Below, one piece after another: positions 47,801 through 56,539 of a DNA stretch of 64,000 nucleotides; the first letter of the stretch is position 1; every line of letters starts with the position of its first letter. The stretch lies in NCBI RefSeq assembly GCF_009727055.1, contig NC_052350.1:19065789-19129788 (forward strand), written 5' to 3'. A program made the translations under genes and the position numbers. The notes beneath the pieces are model-generated. The model had not been told where the DNA came from and did not search any database. It was given only the letters and a program-made list of their open reading frames with translations. The DNA comes from Benincasa hispida. Lineage: Eukaryota; Streptophyta; Magnoliopsida; Cucurbitales; Cucurbitaceae.

Positions 47801-50800
47801 TGCATGAGCTTCCTCCCTCTCGTGTCAGATCTTGTTAAAAGCTTTGCTATTGTGATTGACGTGGTAATTATTTAGGATTTAATTAAAGAGAAGCATTTGC
47901 CTCAAAATAGTTAAAATAAAATAAAAAAATAAATGAAGAGAACCATGATATATCATCTGTGGGAGTAAAACAAAATGATGCTAATCCATTCATTGAGTTC
48001 TTATCCAAATTGTCCTTCATTTGGCAAGCCTTAAACTTGGTGAAGTGCATACCATGGATGGATATTGGTGCAACACTTTCTACAATGTTCCAACAAGGAT
48101 TATCCATGTCATTTTGCATATGGCAGCTATTTTCTCAATCGTGATTGTTTAGGACAAACTTCCACCTCCATTTTAATAGTTGACTGGCTTGAGGAGAGGG
48201 ATGCAGTCCTTGCTTTGATTTTTCAACTAATGATTTCCCAACAAATCATGAAGGGTCAAACTGATAAGCACAGAAGGGTGGGTGATGTGGTAAAAGGTTG
48301 CAATCGTTTGGTGAAATGTGGTTGTTAGGCTGAATGTAAAGTGTTGTATCTAATGCAAAGACCTTCCAAATTTTGATGGCAGCCCATTGGTTGCAATGCA
48401 ATTACTGCCCATTGTGGATATCCATCCCCTTTTCATGTTTTTCAGCTTATACCCCCTAGCACAATTATTTAAAACCCACCCCTTGGCCACTTAGTTTGGA
48501 CAGTGCTTTACAAGATCCAATGCTCAGTGGTGTTTTCAGGCATCTGCGCTACTACAGATCCTACATTCGGTGATCCAGAGGTCATATTCAGTGGGAAGGG
48601 TTATTGTTTGGAGAGGCTTCTTGGAACCACTGGAATTGCTAAGGATGCAGTTTCCTTCTCATTTAAGGATGTGGTGAGTTTTTAGGACGAGAGTATTATT
48701 GAGGGACTGCAACTGCAGCCCCTGATGTGATTTAGATATACAGGAAAAAGTCTGTGCGTGNNNNNTTTTTGGTGGGGTGGGGGGGTTGTGTGAGTGCAGT
48801 GTTAGTATATATGGTTGTTTGGGATTGAAACGAGGGAAAGGTGGCAAGTAGCTTAGTTTTGTTGGGCTCTCTCACTGTGCAAACACACATATCCATATAC
48901 TAAGAAGCACGGACACCGACACGGCGACACGGCGACACGCCAATTTTCATAAAAGTAAGACACGACACGTCGGGGACACGTTATTTTCTTTTATTAAAAA
49001 ATTAAATATATGTCGTGAAATAAACATATTGAGAAATATTCTATTTAAAAACACCATTAACAACCATACAAGATACAACCACAACCATAGATAAGATGAC
49101 TAATGGTCCAATGTGGAGGTGTGGCCGGCGTGGAGTTTTGGGCATGGAGGTGTGGCCGGCCATCGATCGAGTGGGCGTGGAGGTGTGGCGTTTTGGGCGT
49201 GGGGACTCGGGGAGTTTTTATATTTTGAAGAAAAGAAAAGTGGAAAGGAATAATATATTTTGAGAAATTAAAATAAAAAACACAAAAACCTAGAAGTTTT
49301 GGGCTTGGGCTGATGCTTTTGGTCTGCTAACTTTAGTTTTATAAAGCTTTCATTGTTTTTTCTTTTTAATTTTGCAGTGCCGTGTCCTAGAAGTGTTCCA
49401 ACCGTGTCCTACCCGTGTCCCCGCCATGTCGGAAATTTAAAAAAATAATAAAATATTCGACACGCTAGCTGGCGTGTCGGTGTCGGACACGTGTCCGACA
49501 CTGACACTTGGCCATCTTAGGAGTGTCGGTGCTTTATAGTCCATACATATATAGTAGCTTAGTTTTGTTGGGAGAAATTCCTGTTGAATGGATGATTGTG
49601 AACTGTAAATCGTTTCCTCTATCAATACGATTGTCTTTTATTTATTTTATTTTCTAGATTTTTTTCTTCTGTCCATGCCACACCTCCCTTGCATTTTTCT
49701 CTTGCAATAAGGTTTATTGCTTTCATGGAATTGTATGTTGTGGGGTGTAGTTTAGTCTCTACATTGTTCTAACAATGAAGCTCAATGGTTAAAATTTTCC
49801 TTCCCAGCCTGCTGGCAGAGCAATACAAGTGGAAGGTGGTTATGGTGAGCGTCTACCCTCAATTGACACCAGGCCTCCCAGAATTCGTGACTCTGATGCT
49901 ATAATCGAGGTATTTCATTAATCCTGTCATTAAGCAAAATGACTATCGCCTTACAAGTGCAAACTAATATTAATCCTATATCCCAATAAAAAATTAACTT
50001 CAGGCATTTGGTACTATAGATTGTTTTGCAGGACTCCTTGGATGATAATTCGTCCACAGGAAATTGCACCCCGAACGAACAGAATGATGATATGTCAGGA
50101 AAGGATTTTAAAGAAGTCCATGAAGCTGATGATGACAATGCACAAATGGACAGTGAGACTGAATATCCTGACCATTTTTCAGAAACTCATAATAGTGAAC
50201 TGCTGGAAAAGGCTGGAAGAAGAAAAACATCAACGAATTCTGCTTCTGACAACATACGTGAAGATGTGAATTTGCCTTTCCCTTTAGAAGGACCAGGACA
50301 CCAGACTGCATCTAGAGGCGATACCCCTGCTTACCCTGCTCAGAATTTGGGTATTAGTGAAGAAAGGTAGGAATCGTTTGTCAAACATTAATTGTTCAAC
50401 ATAACGTCACACCGACTGATTATATGTCACACACACTACTTAAGGAGGTCTGTCCTTTCATCATAGTTTACTACTCAGAATGTTTGACATATGTTTTGAG
50501 TTAGGCACACTCGATGCATGTCTCATCTTATCAGATCTTGGATTATATGAATTTCCAAGTTGGAGTGCTTTTAGGTTGCAGTATATGCCATTTTGCATTA
50601 CTGATTGTCAAGCAGTTCTATTCAAGATCATTGTTCATATAATAAACAGTTTTGTGGGCTTCTTTATGCACTTGTATATTGTTTTATTTTTTTACTCTAG
50701 GAAAGTTCGGTTTCTTAATAATAATAATAATAAAAATAAAAAATCAAGTTTATTGCAGTAAAGCTCAAAGAAAAATTGATTCAATTTTCTATGCGTTTGT

Positions 50801-53800
50801 TGAAGGAGCTCAAAGCAAAACTGGGTCAGTTTTTCCATGTTTTTGTTGAAGTCTCTATCAAAATGATTCAGGCTCATCTAGTAGCCATTTGGTTTTTGAA
50901 AATTATGCTTGTTTTTTTTTTTTTTCCATTCTCAATTTCTTTATCATAGCTTTTATATTTTCTGGGTATAAAGTTGAATTTCTAACCAAATTCCAAAAAC
51001 AGAAACTAAAACTACTTTTTGGCTTGGATTTTGAAAATACCTAAAATATAGACAACAAAACATAGAAATCAATAGATGGAAGTGGTGTTTATAAGCTTAA
51101 TTTTCAAAATTTAAAACCAAAGCTCAAATGCTTACCAAATAGGGCTTTAAAGTCTTGATCTTTCCTTTTTCTTTGCATTTTGTGGCTCAACATTGACATG
51201 TCTGATTGAATTTCTTGTTTCTCCTCTTTTTTCAATACAGACGGTCACAAGATAGAACATATAACAAGTCCCCTCATTCCCCAAGACAGAACTTACAAGA
51301 TAGAAAATCTTCTGACAGTCGGGAGGAAGGATCTGTTGGAAGTATGGATGATAAACGCAGTCCACAAATGTCATCTCCTGCAATGGTTGAGGCTACCCAG
51401 GAGTCTAGTGCTGAAGACAAGGATGCTGAACATGATGAGCTCATTGAGGCTGACAGGAATTCTGAAATAGATCAGGAGAATGTGAATTTCATTTCAACCA
51501 GCAACACTAATAGAAATGAGAGAGATGATGAGGAAATGGAAAATAATGAGAAATTGGGTCCCATAGTTGAACCACTTATGCTCAAAGAAGATGACGATGA
51601 AGACTCAAAGGCTGCAAGTAGTGAAAATAGAAAAACAAGATCCGGGAGCAGCAGGGATTATCAGAAATGGCAGGATGGGGTCGAGGAGGAAGTATTTCAA
51701 AATAGACGCTCGTCAAGCATGGGGAGTGTCAAGAAGTACATCGATGAAAGTGAACAGAATTTTCGAAGAAGAGATAGCGATGACAAACAAGATGAAAGGA
51801 ACCGAATGGATGTCAAGGGGAGGAAGGATGCTTATGCATACAGAGATTGGGATCCTAGCTTAACTCATCAGCACCCATTGAAAACTGATGGTTTTGATAG
51901 GCGAAAGGAGAGGGGTAATGCTGAAGCTACTTGGCAAAGAAGAGACGATGATCCTTATTACAGAAAAACAAGAACTGAAGAAACAAGAAAGAGGGAATAT
52001 GATGATGAGACGGGATCTAAGCACAGGAGCAAAATTCGTGAAATTGAGAGAAGTGATAAAGACGACCGCCATCTAACTAAAAAGTTAGATAATGGAAGCT
52101 ATAGGGCTCATTATGATAAAGGTGCTAGCTCAAGACATAGGGAAAGAGATGACAGTTTGAAGAGTAGATATGAAAATGTGGATAGCTATTATAACAAGAA
52201 AAGGAAAGATGAAGAACATCTGAGGCGAGAACATGTAGACAAGGAGGAAATCTTGCATGGTAAGAGAGAGAGTAAAAGCCACCGTAAACGGGAAAGAGAT
52301 GAAGTCTTTGAACCGCAAAAGAGAGATGAGCTACTGAGAGTCAGAGATAACGTTGGTGATCACCACTCTGTAGGGCACAAAGAGGAGTGGCTGCAAAGAG
52401 AAAGGAGTGATAGGCCGAGGGATAAGGAGGATTGGCATAGACCAAAACAATCTCGCGAGGAAAATCTACCAAAGCGGGATAGAGATGAGGGAAGGGGCTC
52501 TATCAGGGGTGGGCATGGAGCAGAAGAGAGAGCATGGGGGAGCCATGTTAGGATGAAGGATGAAAACAAAGTTTCTGAAAAGGAGTACCCTGGAAAAGAT
52601 GTGCGTCACAGTGAACAAAATAAGAGGAGGGATAGAATAGAGGAGGAAAGTTCTCGTCGAGGGCGTGAGGATGCTTATTCACGGCGAAATCCACCTAGTA
52701 CTGAGGACAGAAGATCTAGGCTGGAAAAGTCTAGTAGTGAAAGACATGCTGCTAATGCTTTTGATAATCAGAGAATACACGATAAGAGGCACAAAGAGAG
52801 CAAGATGAAGAACAGGGAAGTAGATGGCAGTGACCACAATGCCTTGGGTCCTTCCAAGAAAAGCCAAGAAAACCAAAACAATTATAGGAGTCAGCAGATG
52901 GTATGTTTCCTTTTATTGGTTTGTTCTATAGAAATGGAAATACTACCTCTTATTTGAGAAATTGAAATTGCAAGGTTTTTCATTAAACATTAATGGATTC
53001 GACATGGTGGGGATTCCTAAATGTCTTGGCTCTATCTCTCCCCTTTTCTGATAAGCTTTATTTGAAATTGATTTGTAAGCAGAAGAGTAATTGTGAAATT
53101 AGGCCTGACTGAGGGGATTCCACCCCCAGGTGGGTGTGGGTAGGTTGGGGTGGTTTAATCAATCTGTTTCTTGTCTAGATGTATTTCATCAATGCATGTG
53201 AACTTGACGGAAGAGCTGGCTTGAATACTCTGCTCATTACTTTGTTTTGGAAGTTCTATTTGTGGTTGGATTTTATTGGATTTCTATCATTTTATTACAG
53301 TCTCGTTGATTTGAGTAGGGACATCCCCTTGTAATTGTTATCTGTTCCTTTTCCTTTTCCTTTGCTAGTTTGTATTGTTATATATACGAATTTGATTGAT
53401 ACATAAGTGAAGGACTACAAGTCTATGATCTTTAAGTTTCAAGTTTGTGCCTAGTAAGTTAACGATTATCTTCTTAAAATTCTTTTGCACGGCTCTTCCC
53501 TAATTGTTTCTTTAGTTACAGAAAATCAGCTCACCTTTTGTTTTAGCCGGGTGGTTGAGTTTCATTATTGGTCTGGGTGGCGAGATTTCCTTGTGATGTA
53601 ACTTTTCTGTTTTCATTATGGACCTTTTCTTATTTCATTTATTTAATTTTTTTTGATTCGCTAGATCTTGAAAGGCTCTGATGATCATGGGGATCCGGAG
53701 CATTCAGTTCACCACCATGGGTCCAGAAAACATACCGATGATGCTTCCACAGATGATGAGCAGCAAGATTCAAGGCGAGGGCGCTCGAAATTAGAACGTT

Positions 53801-54222
53801 GGACGAGTCACAAAGAGAGAGATTTCAATATCAACAGCAAGTCATCGTCCTCATTACTGTCTAAAGAAATTGAGAATAACAATGGAGGATCTTCAGAAGC
53901 CAACAAACATCCAGATGACTCTGTGAAGGCATCAGAGACCATCGACAATCACCATTTGGCTGAAAAGAAAGACAGTGGTGATCTGGAGTCGAAGGGTGGC
54001 ATTTCTGATACAAAAGTATTGGAGGATAGACATATGGACACAGTCGAAAAGTTGAAGAAGAGAAGCGAGCGTTTCAAGCTTCCTATGCCAAGTGAGAAAG
54101 AGGCTTTGGTGATAAAAAGGATGGAGAGTGAAGCACTGCCATCTTCTAAAAGTGAGGCTCCTGCAGATTCAGAGATTAAACCAGAACGACCTGCTCGGAA
54201 ACGAAGGTGGATTAGTAGTTAA
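37936..54222 (+). CDS. FIPS5: FIP1[V]-like mRNA 3'-end processing factor, nine exons
   Basis: Exons: 37936-38868, 40450-40703, 41196-41322, 41690-41758, 41879-42016, 49808-49909, 50032-50366, 51241-52900, 53665-54222. All eight introns start GT and end AG, and the joined frame is open for 1391 residues. The order is an acidic N-terminus, the conserved Fip1 motif (about 390-438), a middle part, and a very long Arg/Asp/Glu/Lys-rich C-terminal half ending in RKRRW. Plant FIP1[V] proteins (Arabidopsis At5g58040 type) are subunits of the nuclear cleavage and polyadenylation complex; they bind RNA and contact poly(A) polymerase and CPSF/CstF subunits (family knowledge). Intron 5 is 7.8 kb because of transposon insertions. 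It appears intact and is the only functional gene I see. Confidence 0.93.
40450..40703 (+). CDS. FIPS5: FIP1 exon 2 (residues 312-396)
   Basis: It follows ...ATATGTAG| and opens [19 protein letters not shown]. It is rich in Gly/Pro with a GRGRGDW motif and ends [11 protein letters not shown] with the Lys codon split (AA|G). The donor is GTAATA. Confidence 0.92.
41033..41058 (+). repeat. CT microsatellite in FIP1 intron 2
   Basis: An uninterrupted (TC)n run is followed by T-tracts to about 41088. It is a likely length-polymorphic site. Confidence 0.8.
41196..41322 (+). CDS. FIPS5: FIP1 exon 3, core Fip1 motif (residues 396-438)
   Basis: It encodes [15 protein letters not shown] and [19 protein letters not shown], the defining Fip1 motif ([13 protein letters not shown]-like, DYFNFGFNE-like). 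This short domain is the part shared by yeast, animal and plant Fip1 and binds other CPSF subunits. The acceptor is TTCAG and the donor CTG|GTAAAC. Confidence 0.95.
41690..41758 (+). CDS. FIPS5: FIP1 exon 4 (residues 439-461)
   Basis: It encodes [20 protein letters not shown] and three further residues. The exon is exactly 23 codons, acceptor TACAG, donor CAG|GTATGT. It matches the segment after the Fip1 motif in plant FIP1[V]. Confidence 0.92.
41879..42016 (+). CDS. FIPS5: FIP1 exon 5 (residues 462-507)
   Basis: It encodes [15 protein letters not shown] and ends RVRPPL. The exon is 46 codons, acceptor TTCAG, donor CTG|GTATGT. The next coding exon lies 7.8 kb downstream. Confidence 0.92.
43165..43231. 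repeat. End fragment of a related hAT-like element
   Basis: GCGTGTTCGTCCTAC ... GTGTTGTGTTGTGTCTG ... GTGTTCTTGCTTCTTAG has the right end typical of the two longer elements. It abuts RT sequence at 43232. No left end was found, so it is truncated. Confidence 0.45.
43232..44990 (+). pseudogene. Chromovirus reverse transcriptase/RNase H (split by an insertion)
   Basis: RT begins [17 protein letters not shown] (43232) and reads [10 protein letters not shown] up to 43441. After the hAT-like element it resumes [17 protein letters not shown] at 44131. The catalytic motif [10 protein letters not shown] is at 44334-44363, followed by the EYLG and GYYRRF motifs. RNase H starts [20 protein letters not shown] (about 44741) and reads to [11 protein letters not shown] near 44985. 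There are multiple frameshifts and stops. Confidence 0.7.
43442..44122. mobile_element. hAT-like non-autonomous element inside chromovirus RT, 8-bp duplication
   Basis: GTTACATG lies on both sides (43434-43441 and 44123-44130). The element starts CTATAAAGCATTGACAC and ends GTGTTTGCTTCTTGG, so the ends are inverted versions of CYAWRAAGCA. It has subterminal GTGTCC/GACAC words and no coding capacity (681 bp). Excising it with one target copy rejoins the RT motif [16 protein letters not shown]. Confidence 0.75.
44991..45269. mobile_element. Tourist-like MITE in chromovirus RNase H
   Basis: The left terminus GGGTCCCGTTTGGATCATTTTG and right terminus AAATGGTTACTAAACGGGGTC are inverted repeats. 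About 280 bp, no coding. It interrupts RNase H between [10 protein letters not shown] and [11 protein letters not shown]. Flanking TTA and TAA could be a decayed 3-bp duplication. Confidence 0.6.
45270..46440 (+). pseudogene. Chromovirus RNase H end, integrase and chromodomain
   Basis: [21 protein letters not shown] ends RNase H. The integrase zinc finger appears as [15 protein letters not shown] ... [16 protein letters not shown] (about 45565-45720; HHCC). The catalytic core is largely missing. The C-terminal part is visible as [15 protein letters not shown] and [12 protein letters not shown]. The chromodomain core [19 protein letters not shown] is at about 46338-46396, with FKQQFPD after it, and places it among chromoviruses. 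Confidence 0.7.
46441..48690. other. Degenerate retroelement and unclassified DNA in FIP1 intron 5
   Basis: Positions 46803-47130 read like a second Ty3 RT fragment ([19 protein letters not shown], then a trace of the segment after it), so another element copy may be present. Positions 47200-48690 show several short coding-like stretches on the plus strand (for example [20 protein letters not shown] at 48145 and the 60-codon frame at 48503-48685) that I do not recognise. None joins the FIP1 reading frame. Confidence 0.4.
48761..48765. other. Assembly gap (five N)
   Basis: NNNNN is followed by TTTTTGGTGGGGTGGGGGGG, a homopolymer-rich stretch. It lies in FIP1 intron 5, outside exons. Confidence 0.99.
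48900..49539. mobile_element. Second hAT-like non-autonomous element in FIP1 intron 5
   Basis: It starts CTAAGAAGCACGGACACCGA and ends GAGTGTCGGTGCTTTATAG, inverted repeats of each other. It is flanked by TCCATATA (48892-48899) and TCCATACA (49540-49547), a duplication with one mismatch. Subterminal GGCGACACGGCGACACG and GACACGTGTCCGACAC repeats occur; 640 bp, no coding. It sits inside the 3' LTR of the chromovirus and belongs to the same family as 43442-44122. Confidence 0.65.
49808..49909 (+). CDS. FIPS5: FIP1 exon 6 (residues 508-541)
   Basis: It encodes [20 protein letters not shown] and [14 protein letters not shown]. The phase (0) and sequence follow directly on exon 5 ([13 protein letters not shown]). 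Plant FIP1[V] is contiguous here too, so no exon was lost in the enlarged intron. Confidence 0.92.
50032..50366 (+). CDS. FIPS5: FIP1 exon 7 (residues 542-653)
   Basis: It encodes [17 protein letters not shown] and an acidic, low-complexity region ending GISEE plus the first two bases of an Arg codon (AG|GTAGGA). The acceptor is TGCAG. Conservation is expected to be low here. Confidence 0.88.
50880..51150. mobile_element. MITE-like sequence in FIP1 intron 7
   Basis: TAGCCATTTGGTTTTTGAAAA at the left and AATGCTTACCAAATAGGGC at the right are inverted. The interior has the TTTTGAAAATTA/TAATTTTCAAAA pair seen also in the MITE at 44991-45269. A T-run lies at 50909-50926. Non-coding. Confidence 0.45.
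51241..52900 (+). CDS. FIPS5: FIP1 exon 8, charged region (residues 653-1206)
   Basis: This 1.66-kb exon completes the split Arg and encodes [19 protein letters not shown] followed by more than 500 residues rich in R, D, E, K and S (RERDD, KRERDE, RRGRED-like runs). Such RE/RD-rich regions in Fip1 proteins are intrinsically disordered and are implicated in RNA and protein binding. It ends NYRSQQM|GTATGT. Reading frames on other phases and the opposite strand are shadows. Confidence 0.92.
53665..54222 (+). CDS. FIPS5: FIP1 exon 9 and stop (residues 1207-1391)
   Basis: It begins [14 protein letters not shown] after acceptor GCTAG. It includes [22 protein letters not shown] and the conserved tail [19 protein letters not shown] ... 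[10 protein letters not shown]. The basic end is the likely nuclear-localisation and contact segment (inference). The stop is TAA at 54220-54222. Confidence 0.92.
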   Translation: MLKGSDDHGDPEHSVHHHGSRKHTDDASTDDEQQDSRRGRSKLERWTSHKERDFNINSKSSSSLLSKEIENNNGGSSEANKHPDDSVKASETIDNHHLAEKKDSGDLESKGGISDTKVLEDRHMDTVEKLKKRSERFKLPMPSEKEALVIKRMESEALPSSKSEAPADSEIKPERPARKRRWISS

Positions 54223-55374
54223 TGATTGGAAAAAAAAAAAAAAAATCCTATTTGGTTGTAATGTGTGGCGTTTCTTTCTTTCAAGGGAAGCTCCATGACA
54301 AAAGGCCTTGTCCATTTCACCCAGCCCTGCGCTGCTCTGATCCATTGAGAATGCAATGCCTTCTAACAGGAGTGGCTTCTGTATGAGGGTGGTACCAATG
54401 AGAAGGCCTCCTCTCTCTCTTTTAGTCAATATATATTATTTTGTAACCATATTATCATCTTCAGGGAGCAACTTTTTTATAGTATTTGTATATACTACTA
54501 GCAAGAGATGTAACATTGAATTGATTACTGAAAGCGGCTTAGAATGCATTTAGACACACTATGATTGTTGCCTACGAATTCGAAGGAAAGCATTCGACTG
54601 AGGAACATCGAAATGTTTGTTTTAGGACATCTTAGTCGTAGAAATGTGCTATACTCAGTTTGCTACTAACATTATAGTGACCATGAGGTACATTTTAGAA
54701 AAATGTATCTTTTTTCCCCTTCTCCCCCTTCAGTGTTTGCTCATTCTCAAAGTTAACCACTTTGACATAAATGAATGAGATAGATCCCATTTTGCCCCAA
54801 TATTCCATTTTCTTGTTACTGTTATTGTTGTTGATTCTTTTACACACTTGCATTTTCTTGTTACTGTTATTGTTGTCCCCTATGCACAAATATATGGATA
54901 CACACCTTGATTTAAAGTTCGAATCCCTCTACCTCAACTTATTGAATTGATTTAAAAAAAACGACATAACTAGTCTTATAATTATATTATGGTATCCATT
55001 ATTAGTATTATTAACTTTTCAAGTCTATCAACTCAAAGTTGTTGGAATCCTTTTTTTACTTGAATCATCAAGTAGGAGTTATAATAAATATTAATTTATT
55101 ATACATTTATTTTAGGTTAAAATACTATTCTTATATTTTGATTTTCATTCTATCTTAATATATTTTTAATAATTTTCAAATTTAGCCCCTGCTATTGATT
55201 TGTTGATTTTATTCAACTTCTATGAATTTAATTTTGTCACCCCTCGGGTGGGATATAGTTGTTCACTTTTGGTTCTAGGGCTCCTACCTCGAGGAGGTTG
55301 TTAGAGAGGCTTGGGATTCTATTTATCCTATTTAGGTGTCCTCTGTACTTAATGAGGACCTCGTTGGTAGTTAA
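54223..55374 (+). other. FIP1 3' UTR and downstream intergenic DNA
   Basis: The 3' UTR begins with an A-run (54229-54245). TTGTAA and AATATATATT words near 54425-54445 could form the poly(A) signal region, so the transcript may end near 54450-54550 (prediction). A 25-bp direct repeat (54806-54830 and 54851-54875) lies further down. No other gene was seen. Confidence 0.5.
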
Positions 55375-56539
55375 CACTACAAGAAAATTGTGATACCACG
55401 ACATTTAAAAATTGCTATATTTAAAATTAATGACGATTATTTTCCGTTATGGTATCCCCTGTAAAGATATGATGTTCGATGAAAGTTTTCAAAAAATGTC
55501 ATAATTGAGCTTTAAATAACAACATATAATTGTCAATGAACGATTACTGACAATGATAAACTGTCATTGTCAAGTTTAATATGACATATTATCATTGTCA
55601 TCAATTGTCTCAAAATTAGCTAATTTATGTAGGATTTTAGGTAATGATCAAAGTTATAAAATGTCAAAAAGGAATATATAGTGACATTTTTTCCTTGTCA
55701 AGAATAAATAGACCATGACATTTTTAGTGTCATTGAAATCTGAATCTGGACGAATTTTGTATGTCAAAAAATATTATATCATGATATATTTTACCTGTCA
55801 CGAAATTTAACATTTTTACACTTTTGTGTCATTAAGATGCATTTTTTGATAATTGTTATTTTTGTGAACCTTGTTATTACATATAAGATTTCCATAATGA
55901 ATTAAGGTTTTTCAACTCCAGGAACACAAATATAAAATACTTTCATATATATAGAAAATAAGCATAAAGTTGATAATATTTTTTATATAAAAGATCAACT
56001 AATAACCATTAATAAAGGTTTTACAACAGGCCACATCAAATTACATTTCAATCAAAGTTGAGCTACTAACTCTACAAAAAATCATATAAATATATCAATG
56101 CTCCATAGTTTTTTTTCCTCCAATAAATTCATACAAAACCTGTTAAGAAAATAAAAAATCATTTTAGAGTTTAACTCTACCCATCAATATTGACGACGAT
56201 AATAACAATATAAAAAGGTTTTACCTTTCCAATGTTAACAATTTTTCCAACACATTGATCTTGCCCAAAATATAGAGTTCATAACCTATATCCACAAATA
56301 TGAACACCCATAATCCAATTGGGTAAATGTTTTACTTATACAACATTGATATAATAACCTATACTCGCAATTCATCCTTGTCAACAATCATAACAATATT
56401 CAACAAAATGTTCCAAAACGGTAGTAAACACATATTACTAGACAACAAATAGCATCCCTTTTTTCCTTATTATTATTATTTTCTTTGGGGAGGGGGGTTA
56501 TACAATGAAATTTTTACATAAAAGAAAGCACAAATTATG

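Larger units (their letters stand above)
42060..49660 (+). mobile_element. Chromovirus (Ty3) remnant in FIP1 intron 5
   Basis: The left LTR end (TAGCTTAGCTCTGTTGGGAG at about 42211 through GAGCTGTAAACCCTTTCC) matches the right one (TAGCTTAGTTTTGTTGGGAG at 49554, GAACTGTAAATCGTTTCC) imperfectly. A primer-site-like GGCATCAGAACAC follows at 42302. Between them are RT, RNase H, integrase and a chromodomain, all broken. Gag is not recognisable. The diverged LTRs imply an old insertion. Outer limits are estimates. Confidence 0.55.
42017..49807. other. FIP1 intron 5, expanded by transposons
   Basis: This 7791-bp GT-AG intron is filled by a degenerate chromovirus in sense orientation, two hAT-like non-autonomous elements and a small MITE, an N gap, and unclassified DNA. 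The other FIP1 introns are 120-1581 bp. Sense-oriented retroelement LTRs could offer cryptic polyadenylation sites within the gene. Confidence 0.85.

Noticed and set aside
48503..48685. 60-codon frame considered as an extra FIP1 exon
   Set aside because: Exon 5 (RPPL) and exon 6 (PAGRAIQVE) already join in phase 0, and the homologous plant protein is contiguous there. Inserting this frame has no family support.
51147..52876. Open frames opposite to and out of phase with FIP1 exon 8
   Set aside because: The charged, purine-rich exon naturally leaves other phases open. None is recognisable.
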